The notes below the pieces were generated by a model. The model saw nothing but the letters and a program-made list of their open reading frames with translations. It was not told the origin of the DNA and ran no database searches. Source: Subtercola sp. Z020 (GTDB lineage Bacteria; Actinomycetota; Actinomycetes; Actinomycetales; Microbacteriaceae). Taken from it: a DNA stretch of 51,867 nt. Position numbers and translations under genes: made by a program. This document shows, piece after piece, positions 29,217-36,625 of this stretch (positions within the stretch are counted from its first letter, which is position 1; every line of letters begins with the position of its first letter). The DNA lies in assembly GCF_002931235.1 (NCBI RefSeq), contig NZ_PSTT01000105.1:1-51867 (forward strand), written 5' to 3'.

Positions 29217-29301
29217 GGGGAGGAGTTGCCGGGTGCCAGCCATCGTTTGGCGCCCGGTACCCGGCTCACGGCGCCCGGCGGCCGCTTCGTGGATGCTCGG
29301 C

Positions 29302-29307
29302 TAGCCT
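29302..29307 (+). promoter_or_regulatory. -10 element, leaderless promoter of the Nudix gene
   Basis: TAGCCT ends six bases before the ATG at 29314. Confidence 0.5.
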
Positions 29308-29313
29308 TGGGGC

Positions 29314-29802
29314 ATGGCTACCCCCGACTTCGTGCTGGCCCTCCGCGAGAAGGTCGGGCACGCTCCGCTCTGGCTGATCGGAACCACCGCGGTCGTCACG
29401 CGCGGCAGCGACATCCTTCTCGTCAAGCGCAGCGACAACGGTGCCTGGACGGCGGTCACCGGCGTCATCGACCCGCGCGAGGAGCCCGCCGATGCCGCCG
29501 CTCGCGAGACCCTCGAAGAGGCGGGCGTCACAGCCGTCGCCGAACGACTCGCGTGGGTGCACACCATCCCGCGGGTCGTCTACGACAACGGCGACCAGAC
29601 CGACTACCTCGACTTCACCTTCCGCATGCGGTACCTCTCGGGGGAGCCTTACCCGGCCGACGGCGAGAACTCGGAGGCGCGGTGGTTCGCGCTCGACGCG
29701 ATGCCGCCGATGTCGGAGGACATGGCCGCCCGCATCGCGCATGCCTTGGCGCCTGCGGTCGCCACCGAGTTCGTGGTGGACGGGGCCGCCGTTCGGCCCT
29801 AG
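29314..29802 (+). CDS. Nudix hydrolase
   Basis: 162 aa with a full Nudix box near residues 47-69: GVIDPREEPADAAARE then TLEEAGV, satisfying GX5EX7REUXEEXGU. Nudix enzymes hydrolyse nucleoside diphosphates linked to another moiety, using Mg2+ bound by the box glutamates. Substrate specificity is not readable. It is a stand-alone gene with a predicted leaderless mRNA. Confidence 0.9.
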   Translation: MATPDFVLALREKVGHAPLWLIGTTAVVTRGSDILLVKRSDNGAWTAVTGVIDPREEPADAAARETLEEAGVTAVAERLAWVHTIPRVVYDNGDQTDYLDFTFRMRYLSGEPYPADGENSEARWFALDAMPPMSEDMAARIAHALAPAVATEFVVDGAAVRP

Positions 29803-29886
29803 CCGCAGCGCTTCCACCTTCCCGACCGGCTCCGCGCGCAGATCATCCGGCGTGGAGCGCGAATGGGCCGCGGAAAGTCGGTGTGG

Positions 29887-30515
29887 CTACGAGTCGAGTG
29901 CCTGCTCGGCGACACGGGCGCGGTCGGTACCGTCGAGCCGGCCTGTCGCAAGTTCGATCTGCAGCTGCTCCCTGAGCGCTGTGGCTTCGGCCACGCTCAG
30001 CGACCGGGCGGCCAACACGGCCTGTGCCGCCAGCAGGCCCTGCAGGTGTTCGAACGCCTCGCGCGACCCGGTGACCGCTTCGCTCAGCGCTTCGACGCTC
30101 GCCAGGTCGGGACGCCGCTGCAGGATCGCGAGGGCCATCACCCGCTTCGCCTCCGACCTGTCCCGCAGCAGCTTCTGCACGTCGTCGCGCCGTAGCGCCG
30201 GGCGTTTCGCCAGCCGGTGCCCGCGGTCGACCGCTGCCTGCAGCCCGGCGGCGCCGCCGTCGTGGCCGGCGCCCCGCTCGCCCTCGATCGACCGGGCTCG
30301 GCGTTCGTCGGCGTGTGCGTCGGCCCAACGGCTGTCGGCGAGGTGGGTGTCGCCGCAGCCGCTCCCTGCGAGGCGACGGCAAGCGCCTCCCGCCGCAGCT
30401 CCCGGGCGCGTTCCCCATCGCCAGATGCCTCGGCGCCCTCTGCCTCGCGCAGCCGAGCGGCAACTGTAGCGAGCGCGCGCCGCAACCCTTCCGCGTCGCT
30501 CCCGCCCGTCTCCAT
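29887..30515 (-). pseudogene. Frameshifted hypothetical gene
   Basis: The N-terminal half (METGGSDAEGLRRALATVAA..., from ATG 30515) is protein-like to about 30370, then dissolves into Pro/Thr/Cys-rich sequence. A second frame becomes protein-like at the same place (HLADSRWADAHADERRARS) and runs through ALRRDDVQKLLRDRSEAKRV to the stop at 29887, with no ATG, GTG or TTG of its own before 30180. The length (629 bases) is not a multiple of three. Together they would make a helical protein of about 209 aa that I do not recognise. The start is supported by a TACGCT box. It is either a real frameshift mutation or a sequencing indel near 30335-30375. Confidence 0.6.
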
Positions 30516-30521
30516 GCGCCC

Positions 30522-30527
30522 AGCGTA
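30522..30527 (-). promoter_or_regulatory. -10 element, leaderless promoter of the frameshifted gene
   Basis: Minus-strand TACGCT ends six bases before the ATG at 30515, supporting that start over ATG 30587. Confidence 0.45.
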
Positions 30528-30676
30528 CGGCGATATCGCGGCGTGCGATGACTCGGTCGCAGGCAGTGGTTCGGTCTCTGCCGTCATCGGGCGCTGGACC
30601 CAGCTGATGGTCAAGAGATAAGATGAGCGTTCATCGTTTCTGACGTCGACGACTCCGCCGACAGGAGGAGGATGTG

Positions 30677-31282
30677 ATGGGTGAGGCGCCCATGTATGGC
30701 AGGCGATGGCCCGACGGGCGGGCGAGGCCGTACGACCCGCTGCCGAAACCGCCGTACAACGAGGCGAAGGCGCTGGCGATCGGCCGGCCACTCGGGCATC
30801 TCGAATCGGAGAGGCTGGGGCTTCGCGGCTACTCGATCCACTCGGTCAACGGAGTGCCCGAGCTCATCGAGTCGGGATACTGCCCACTCGACTGGGCCAG
30901 TACCGCACCCGATGTGCGGTCGACGTCTGTGCAGACCGGATTCGCGGTGAGGGTGGGCGTCGACGCCGAGCAGGAGCGACGACAGCTGCTTCTGCATGCG
31001 GCGAACCACCTGCACAACTCCCACCCGTACTGGAAGTCGAAGATCGGGAAGAGCGAGTACGACCCGGAGTGGTACGGCGTTCGGGAGGCGCTGGAGGAGG
31101 CGGTCGAGTTCCCGCTCACGATCGATTTCGAAGGCCGCGCGACGGAGGTGCAGGCGTTCGACCACCTCGGCGACCGATTCGCGCGGCTGGCGCTGCCCGA
31201 TCAGGGCGTGATCGTGACGATCGCGGGGCTGCCCGAGGTCTTCGGGGAGCGCTTCACGCTGCGCCTCCCGCGTTCCGAGTGA
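30677..31282 (+). CDS. Hypothetical protein
   Basis: 201 aa starting at ATG 30677 behind a strong AGGAGGAG (30662-30669). It has no signal peptide or TM segment. The N-terminal third is Arg/Pro-rich (MYGRRWPDGRARPYDPLPKP), followed by a mixed alpha/beta-looking body with NHLHNSHPYW near 116-125 and a hydrophobic C-terminal stretch (GVIVTIAGLPEVFGERF). I do not recognise the family. Codon use is like that of the neighbours, so it is probably a real gene. Confidence 0.6.
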   Translation: MGEAPMYGRRWPDGRARPYDPLPKPPYNEAKALAIGRPLGHLESERLGLRGYSIHSVNGVPELIESGYCPLDWASTAPDVRSTSVQTGFAVRVGVDAEQERRQLLLHAANHLHNSHPYWKSKIGKSEYDPEWYGVREALEEAVEFPLTIDFEGRATEVQAFDHLGDRFARLALPDQGVIVTIAGLPEVFGERFTLRLPRSE

Positions 31283-31307
31283 GCGCCGCCGCGAGGCGCG
31301 CCACATC

Positions 31308-32282
31308 TCAGACGAGGCCGAGCTCGCGCAGGCTCTCCGCCGTCTCGACGATCGTCTGCTCTGCCGGGCGCGGCGCGAAACCGAGCTCGCGCTTCGCCCT
31401 GTCGTTGTGGATGACCAGCGGCGCCGGCTCGTCACCCGGCTCTTCCTCGGTCGGCACCTGGGAGGCGAACGCTCCGAGGCGAGCCCGCAGCACCTTCGCC
31501 ACGTCGAGGAACGTCTTCGTCGGCCCGTCGGCGAGTGCGAGGTAGCGCCGCCCGGCCGCCGCCGGGGTGTTCATCGCCGCGATGTGCAGGGCCGCGACAT
31601 CCCGCACGTCTGCGATGCCGAAGCGCTGCCGGGGTGTGTGGGTCATCGCCCCGGTGAGCATCGCGGTGAAGACCTGCAGCGACGACCGGGCGTCGGTGGT
31701 GAGCGTCGGGCCCGCGATCCAAGTCGGGTTGATGACCGCGAGTGAGAGGTCGCCGCCCTCGCGCTCGATGAAGTCCCAGGCCGCCCGTTCGGCGACGGCC
31801 TTCGAGAGCGGGTAGGCCGCGAGGCCGGGTGTCGACGGGTCGGTCCAGTCGTCTTCGGTGTAGTCGCGAACCGGTTTGGGGGAGTACCCGATCGCCGCGA
31901 ACGACGAGGTCAGCACGACGCGCCGGGCGCCCGCATCCCGCGCCGCCCCGAGGAGGCGGAGCGCCCCGTCCCGGGCCGGAACGACGACCTCCTCGGGTGT
32001 CGTGCCGAGCAGCATCGGCGACGCGAGGTGGTAGACATCCTCGATCCCATTGGCCGCGGCGGCCCAGCCCTCATCGGCTGTGAGGCTCGCGAAGACGACC
32101 TCGAGCGCACCCCCGCCGAGCATGTCGGCCGGCACCCCGGCCCGCACCAGCGCCTCGCGGAGGCCCGCCTCACCCGCCGGTGAGCGGAGCGTCGTGCGCA
32201 CCTCCGTTCCGCCGAGCAGCAGGTCGGCGATCAGCCGTGTCGCGAGATAGCCCGATCCACCGGTCACCAGCACGCGGCTCAT
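31308..32282 (-). CDS. NAD(P)-dependent epimerase/dehydratase, dihydroflavonol-reductase-like
   Basis: 324 aa extended SDR. The dinucleotide loop VTGGSGYLA lies near residues 6-14, the TLRSP element that binds cofactor near 36-40, and the active-site YPLSK near 155-159, with Ser in LTSSFAAIGYSP near 122-133. Such enzymes reduce or epimerise carbonyl substrates; the substrate is unknown. The ATG overlaps the MerR stop (ATGA, 32279-32282), so the pair is co-translated and this is the probable target of the MerR regulator. Confidence 0.88.
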   Translation of the reverse strand: MSRVLVTGGSGYLATRLIADLLLGGTEVRTTLRSPAGEAGLREALVRAGVPADMLGGGALEVVFASLTADEGWAAAANGIEDVYHLASPMLLGTTPEEVVVPARDGALRLLGAARDAGARRVVLTSSFAAIGYSPKPVRDYTEDDWTDPSTPGLAAYPLSKAVAERAAWDFIEREGGDLSLAVINPTWIAGPTLTTDARSSLQVFTAMLTGAMTHTPRQRFGIADVRDVAALHIAAMNTPAAAGRRYLALADGPTKTFLDVAKVLRARLGAFASQVPTEEEPGDEPAPLVIHNDRAKRELGFAPRPAEQTIVETAESLRELGLV

Positions 32283-32719
32283 GAGAGCACCGCCTCGAGC
32301 TGGTCGAGCAGCACATGCACGCGACTGGCGGCCGCTTCTTCGCCGGGTCCATCGCCGCGATCGCGCGCATCCCAGAGACCCGCCTTCGCCTCGAGGTAGC
32401 GCAGGTGCACCTGCAGCGTCGCGATCTCCTGCTCGATGCGCTTCGCGTGCCGGGTCAGGATGTCGCGCTGCTCGCCGGCGGCGGAGCGCCCCTTCGCGCG
32501 GTTGGCCTGGTAGGTGCGCATGTCTTCGATGCCGACACCCATGGCCCGCAGGCAGGCGAGCACCTGCAGGTCGTCGAGGTCCTGCTCGCGGTAGCGGCGA
32601 TGGCCGCTCCGCTCGTCGCGGGCGATCGGGCCGATCAGCCCGATCTCTTCGTAGTACCGCAGGGTCGGTTCGCTGAGCCGACTGCGCTGCGAGGCGTTCT
32701 GGATGGTCAACAGTGTCAT
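32279..32719 (-). CDS. MerR-family regulator, autoregulated
   Basis: 146 aa. A MerR winged helix at about residues 1-70 (LRYYEEIGLIGP, RRYREQDLDDLQVLACLRAMG) is followed by a coiled-coil dimerisation helix near 85-115. There is no Cys cluster near the C-terminus, so it is not a SoxR-type iron-sulfur sensor or a metal sensor of the usual kind. Its promoter holds a 20-bp palindrome between -35 and -10, the MerR arrangement. It starts with a leaderless ATG and is coupled to the epimerase gene. Confidence 0.9.
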   Translation of the reverse strand: MTLLTIQNASQRSRLSEPTLRYYEEIGLIGPIARDERSGHRRYREQDLDDLQVLACLRAMGVGIEDMRTYQANRAKGRSAAGEQRDILTRHAKRIEQEIATLQVHLRYLEAKAGLWDARDRGDGPGEEAAASRVHVLLDQLEAVLS

Positions 32720-32725
32720 GGCTCC

Positions 32726-32756
32726 ATCAGAACAGACCTCAAGCGCTTGAGGTCAA
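32726..32756 (-). promoter_or_regulatory. MerR-type promoter with 20-bp palindromic operator
   Basis: On the minus strand, -35 TTGACC (32756-32751) and -10 TCTGAT (32731-32726) are separated by 19 bases, the long spacer that MerR activators untwist. The perfect palindrome GACCTCAAGCGCTTGAGGTC (32735-32754) fills the spacer. The predicted start of transcription coincides with the ATG at 32719. Confidence 0.75.
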
Positions 32757-32787
32757 GCACAGTTTCTGAAGCAAGTAGATATATATA

Positions 32788-32805
32788 CTATCCGATAGCT
32801 ATACT
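32788..32805 (+). promoter_or_regulatory. Promoter of the divergent MerR gene
   Basis: TATACT (32800-32805) ends seven bases before GTG 32813. A small inverted repeat CTATC-C-GATAG (32788-32798) overlaps its upstream edge and could be an operator. The surroundings are strikingly AT-rich for this genome. No clear -35 is seen. Confidence 0.5.
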
Positions 32806-32812
32806 CTCCATT

Positions 32813-33463
32813 GTGAAGATGTCCGAACTGAGTGCCGTGAGCGGCACCCCCACCGCCACGATCAAGTTCTACCAACGAGAGGGTCTCCTCCCGCCGAGCG
32901 ACAAGACGGCCCCGAACCAGGCGGACTACGGGCCGGCGCACGTCGCCCGGCTGCAGCTCATCCGCGCGCTTCTCGGCGTCGGCAAGCTCAGCATCGCCGC
33001 GGCGGCCGAGGTCATCGGCTCGATCGACTCTGCCGAGCCGGTGCTGTACACGTTCGAGGCCGCGCAGAACGCGCTCTCTGAGCACCTCGACGAGAGCGAT
33101 GTGACTCCGGATGCCCTGGCCATCGTCGACGCGGCGACCACCGGCTGGCGGGTCAGCCCCGGCAACCCCGGCCGGCTGGCCGCCGCGCGGGTGGTCGACA
33201 CGTTCGGCGCGCTCGGCCAGGCAGACGAGGCAGGCTGGTTCGATCGCTACGCCGCCGCGGCGCTGCTGGCCGCCGAGGCCGACCTCGACGAGATCGCCAG
33301 TCGCTCCGGCCGGGACGCCCAGGCCGAGACGGTAGTCGTCGGTACGGTGCTCGGCGATGCGCTGTTCTCCGGGCTGCGGCGGGCCGCACAGGAGCACGTG
33401 TCGAGCGGGCGTCATCCGGCACCGCCGCACGCAGCATCCACCCGACCGAACGGAGCGTCATGA
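32813..33463 (+). CDS. MerR-family regulator (second, divergent)
   Basis: 216 aa from GTG 32813 (VKMSELSAVSGTPTATIKFY); the leaderless promoter and the typical KMSELS opening favour this over ATG 32819. The winged helix spans about 1-72 (TIKFYQREGLLPP, ADYGPAHVARLQLIRALLG). The effector-binding part is all-helical, as in regulators of the group starting KMSELSxxSG. Its stop overlaps the ATG of the eight-TM protein (ATGA), which is its likely co-regulated partner. Confidence 0.9.
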   Translation: MKMSELSAVSGTPTATIKFYQREGLLPPSDKTAPNQADYGPAHVARLQLIRALLGVGKLSIAAAAEVIGSIDSAEPVLYTFEAAQNALSEHLDESDVTPDALAIVDAATTGWRVSPGNPGRLAAARVVDTFGALGQADEAGWFDRYAAAALLAAEADLDEIASRSGRDAQAETVVVGTVLGDALFSGLRRAAQEHVSSGRHPAPPHAASTRPNGAS

Positions 33464-34437
33464 CCACCGCCACTGCCCCCGCGCCCACCCGGCCCCGCAC
33501 CCTCGTCTCGCGGGTCAGTTGGCACCGGCCGCTGCTCGCCCTCGCCGCGGCGATGGGCGCGCTCGCTTTGATCGCGGCGATCGGCTCAGTCGTCGACCCC
33601 CGCGAGATCACCGGCGTACCGCTCTGGAACAAGCCCCTGCTCTTCGCCGTGTCGGTGGGCGTCTACGCGCTCACCCTCTCGTGGCTGCTGGGCATGCTGA
33701 CGCGGTTCCGACGTGTGGTGCACGTGTTCGGCACGATCGCCACCATCGGCCTCGCCATCGAGATGGTGATCATCGTGGGGGTCGCGCTGGCCGGCACGAC
33801 CAGCCATTTCAATGTGTCGACGCCCCTGGCCACGGTGCTCTGGGGGGTGATGGCCGTGTCGATCGTCGTGGTGTGGATGCTCGGCATCCCCGTCGCGGTG
33901 CTGCTGTTCCGCACCGATCTCGGCGACCCCGCACGATCGCTCGCGGTGCGGGCGGGGCTGCTTCTCGCTCTGGTCGGGATGGGGCTCGCGTTCCTGATGA
34001 CCGGGCCGCAGGGGTCGCAGATCACGGACTACCAGGGGATCGTCGGCGCGCACACCGTGGGGGTCGCCGATGGCGGACCCGGTCTGCCGCTCGTCGGGTG
34101 GAGCACGGTCGGCGGGGATCTGCGCATCCCGCACTTCATCGGCATGCACGCGCTGCAGCTGGTGCCGCTCGCCGCCCTCGTGCTCGAGTTGGTGGCGCGG
34201 CGGGTGCCGGCGCTAGCGGTACTGCGCGAGGCGAGGGTGCGTGCCGGGCTGGTGGCCGTCTTCGTCGCCCTCTACGTGGGGGTGCTCGCGCTCGTCACGG
34301 TTCAGGCGCTGGCGGGGGAGCCTCTGGTGCATCCGTCGGGCACGACCCTCGCGGTCGGCGGAGTGCTCGCGGCGGCGGCGCTGGTGGCGGGCGGAATCGT
34401 TCTCGCGGTCGGGCGCCGGCCGGCGCAGGGCCGGTGA
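33460..34437 (+). CDS. Polytopic membrane protein coupled to MerR regulator
   Basis: 325 aa, about eight TM helices (residues about 25-45, 55-78, 88-112, 123-145, 165-185, 225-247, 262-285 and 295-317). I recognise no transport or enzyme motif. A polar loop between helices 5 and 6 contains TGPQGSQITDYQGIVGAHTVG. Coupling to the MerR gene suggests that its expression responds to the same signal. The stop lies in the first copy of a 39-bp repeat. Confidence 0.75.
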   Translation: MTTATAPAPTRPRTLVSRVSWHRPLLALAAAMGALALIAAIGSVVDPREITGVPLWNKPLLFAVSVGVYALTLSWLLGMLTRFRRVVHVFGTIATIGLAIEMVIIVGVALAGTTSHFNVSTPLATVLWGVMAVSIVVVWMLGIPVAVLLFRTDLGDPARSLAVRAGLLLALVGMGLAFLMTGPQGSQITDYQGIVGAHTVGVADGGPGLPLVGWSTVGGDLRIPHFIGMHALQLVPLAALVLELVARRVPALAVLREARVRAGLVAVFVALYVGVLALVTVQALAGEPLVHPSGTTLAVGGVLAAAALVAGGIVLAVGRRPAQGR

Positions 34438-34502
34438 CGGCTCAGACGCTCCGCCGGTCGTCTGCAGGGCCGGTGACGGCTCAGACGCTCCGCCAGTCGT
34501 TG
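34425..34502. repeat. 39-bp tandem duplication at a convergent 3' junction
   Basis: Copies at 34425-34463 and 34464-34502 differ at three positions. The first contains the stop of the eight-TM gene, the second the stop of the SDR gene. The unit is a multiple of three. Confidence 0.9.
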
Positions 34503-35338
34503 CTCTGCAGGTGCGAGCCCGCCTGCGGCCCCATCTGCAGCATCCCGCCGTCGGCGACGAACGACGCCCCGGTGACGTAGCTCGCCTGCGGCGACGCGAG
34601 GAACGCGATCACGGCTGCGATCTCGCGCGCGTCGCCGGGCCGGCCGAGCGGCACGCCGGGGCGGCTGGCGTCGTGCGGGTTCTGGTCGGTCATCCCGGTC
34701 ATGGGCGTCGCGATCTCGCCCGGTGCCACGGCGTTGACCGTGATGCCGTACTGCCCGAGTTCGAGTGCCGCGGTCTTGACGAGGCCGCCGAGGCCGTGCT
34801 TGGCCGCGTCGTAGGCGCTCGAACCGACCCGCGGCTGGTGTTCGTGCACGCTCGTCACGGCGATGATGCGCCCGCCGTGCCCGCCCGCGATCATGCGCTT
34901 CGCTGCGTGCTGGATGCCGACGAACGCACCGCCCAGGTCGGTGGTGATGATGTGATTCCACTCGTCGTAGTCGAGGTCGAGGAGCAGGGTCGACGCACCC
35001 GTGCCCGAACTGCTGACGAACACGTCGAGCCCGCCGAGCTGGTCGGCCAGGCTGTCGACGACCTCTCCGGTCGACGGGATGTCTGTCAGGTCGAGGTGCG
35101 CAACGAACGCCCGCGCGCCGAGGCTGCGCACCTCGTCGGCGGTGGCTTCGGCCCCGTCGCGGTCGGTGTGCCAGGTGATTCCGACGTCGAGCCCGTCGCG
35201 CGCCAGCGCCACCGCTGCGGCCCGGCCGATGCCGGAGTCGGAGCCCGTGACGATCGCGGTGCGGAAGGGGGCGCCGGCCCAGTCGTCGCCGGCCGCTGCG
35301 CTGTTCGGTGTGTCGCTGCTGTTCGGTGTATCGCTCAT
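34481..35338 (-). CDS. Short-chain dehydrogenase/reductase
   Basis: 285 aa. A short Ser/Asn/Ala-rich leader with a repeated SDTPNS (residues 2-13) precedes the classical SDR core: TGSDSGIGRA near 32-41, a VSSSGTG segment in place of the usual NNAG near 108-114, catalytic Ser in VTSVHEH near 159-165, YDAAK near 172-176 and PGEIATPM near 202-209. It is probably an oxidoreductase of the glucose-dehydrogenase-like group with unknown substrate. The ATG fits a leaderless TAGCGT box. Confidence 0.9.
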   Translation of the reverse strand: MSDTPNSSDTPNSAAAGDDWAGAPFRTAIVTGSDSGIGRAAAVALARDGLDVGITWHTDRDGAEATADEVRSLGARAFVAHLDLTDIPSTGEVVDSLADQLGGLDVFVSSSGTGASTLLLDLDYDEWNHIITTDLGGAFVGIQHAAKRMIAGGHGGRIIAVTSVHEHQPRVGSSAYDAAKHGLGGLVKTAALELGQYGITVNAVAPGEIATPMTGMTDQNPHDASRPGVPLGRPGDAREIAAVIAFLASPQASYVTGASFVADGGMLQMGPQAGSHLQSNDWRSV

Positions 35339-35345
35339 GCGGGCC

Positions 35346-35351
35346 ACGCTA
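35346..35351 (-). promoter_or_regulatory. -10 element of the SDR gene, near-leaderless
   Basis: Minus-strand TAGCGT ends seven bases before the ATG at 35338. Confidence 0.45.
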
Positions 35352-35459
35352 GGCGCCCCCTTCCGCCGCGTGAAGGGCTTGCGCTCGCCCTCCGCGTGCT
35401 GCGCGGCCCGTCGTACCGGTGCCGTCGGTGCTAGCATTGCTGTCAGAGGGAAGGTGCTC

Positions 35460-35687
35460 ATGGGTACTCTGACGGTGCGGAATCTCGACGACGATGTGCA
35501 GCGCCGCATCCGTCGGCGCGCCGCCGAGAACGGGCGATCGATGGAGGCCGAGGCGCGTGCCATTCTGAGCGCAGCCGTCTCAGACAATCGTCTGGTGGCG
35601 ACCTGGCTCGCCGCCGTCGCCGACATCGGCCTCGACGAGTTCGCCGTGCCGCCGCGGTCGGCGCCGAGACAGTCGGATCTCGCATGA
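35460..35687 (+). CDS. FitA-type ribbon-helix-helix antitoxin
   Basis: 75 aa. The N-terminus TLTVRNLDDDVQRRIRRRAA then NGRSMEAEARAIL is the ribbon-helix-helix DNA-binding signature of FitA/VapB-type antitoxins. The C-terminal tail (FAVPPRSAPRQSDLA) would wrap the toxin. AGAGGGAAGG precedes the ATG. The gene overlaps the PIN toxin by four bases (ATGA), so the two are coupled and the pair probably represses its own promoter. A TAGCAT -10-like box lies at 35432-35437. Confidence 0.85.
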   Translation: MGTLTVRNLDDDVQRRIRRRAAENGRSMEAEARAILSAAVSDNRLVATWLAAVADIGLDEFAVPPRSAPRQSDLA

Positions 35688-36100
35688 TCGTGCTCGACAC
35701 GAACGTGCTCTCCGAGCCCCTCCGCAGGCAGCCCGACGACGCCGTTCTCGAATGGCTCCAGGTCGCGGCCGGAGAGGCCGCCATCACCTCGATCAGTGTC
35801 GGAGAGCTCCTCGTCGGTGCTCGACGCCTTCCCGTGGGCCGACGCCGCGATGCGCTGCTCTCGGCCGTCGAGAACATCGTCGACAACTTCGGTGCGGAGA
35901 TTCTCGCCTACGATTCGCGCGCGGCGACCGCCTATGCCGCTCTGCAGGAGCGCCGTGCGGCGATGGGGCGACCCCTCAGCGTTGAAGACGGGATGATCGC
36001 GGCGATCTGTGTATCCGCCGGCGCCAGCCTCGCCACAAGGAACACGAAGGATTTCGTCGGTCTCGGCCTCGACCTGATCGACCCGTGGGCGAACGTCTGA
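35684..36100 (+). CDS. FitB/VapC-type PIN-domain toxin
   Basis: 138 aa PIN nuclease. The acidic residues expected for metal binding are visible: Asp in VLDTNVLSE (residue 5), Glu in ISVGELL near 41, Asp in VEDGMIAA near 105 and ATRNTKDF near 123-130. PIN toxins of this type cut RNA and are held inactive by the partner antitoxin encoded directly upstream. It appears intact, with no truncation. Confidence 0.9.
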   Translation: MIVLDTNVLSEPLRRQPDDAVLEWLQVAAGEAAITSISVGELLVGARRLPVGRRRDALLSAVENIVDNFGAEILAYDSRAATAYAALQERRAAMGRPLSVEDGMIAAICVSAGASLATRNTKDFVGLGLDLIDPWANV

Positions 36101-36160
36101 AGCGTGCGTGGCTGGCCGATAAGGCTGGAGTAGGGCGGGGGTCGCGGGCAGAATGGGGGG

Positions 36161-36517
36161 ATGAGCGAGCCGCACCACCGCATCTTCAGCACGAGTTTTG
36201 CGAGCATCCATGCCCTCTACGTCGCGAAGGTCGAGCGCAAGGGTCACAGCCGCGAGGAGGTCGACGAGGTCATCGGCTGGCTGACGGGATACGACCGGGG
36301 GGGCATCCAGAGTGTGATCGACGACGGTGCCGATCTGCAGGCGTTCTTCGCGGGGGCCCCGGCGTTCAACCCGGATGCGGTGCTCATCACCGGGCTGATC
36401 TGCGGAATTCGGGTGGAGGAGATCGAGGGCCCGTTGATGCAGAGGATCCGCTACCTGGACAAGCTGGTCGACGAGGTGGCCCGCGGCAAGAAGATGGCCT
36501 CCATCCTCCGCTCCTGA
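36161..36517 (+). CDS. DUF2200 family protein
   Basis: 118 aa matching my memory of the DUF2200 family: RIFSTSFASIHALYVAKVERKG near 7-28 (in parts), VIGWLTGY near 38-45, TGLICGIRVEEIE near 77-89 and YLDKLVDELARGKKM-like C-terminus. Family function is unknown. A CAGAAT hexamer ends six bases before the ATG, suggesting a leaderless transcript; GGGGGG before the ATG is an alternative ribosome site. No operon link to the toxin-antitoxin pair is evident (60-base gap). Confidence 0.85.
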   Translation: MSEPHHRIFSTSFASIHALYVAKVERKGHSREEVDEVIGWLTGYDRGGIQSVIDDGADLQAFFAGAPAFNPDAVLITGLICGIRVEEIEGPLMQRIRYLDKLVDEVARGKKMASILRS

Positions 36518-36542
36518 CCCACGAGCGAGGACCGGCACGGCC

Positions 36543-36566
36543 TACGCTGGAGCGGTGCGGGAATAG
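36543..36566 (+). promoter_or_regulatory. Promoter box and three-codon leaderless frame before the LLM gene
   Basis: TACGCT (36543-36548) predicts transcription start at 36555, where GTG-CGG-GAA-TAG reads as a tiny leaderless frame. The real gene begins at 36626, about 70 bases downstream, with AAAAGAGAG before it. It may be coincidence. Confidence 0.3.
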
Positions 36567-36625
36567 AACGGGGCCGCCACCCGTTGAGCCGAATATCGAT
36601 GCAAACGCATAGAAAAGAGAGCATC

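Noticed and set aside
32279-32719. SoxR regulator, because of the operator sequence
   Set aside because: The protein lacks the four-cysteine iron-sulfur motif of SoxR.
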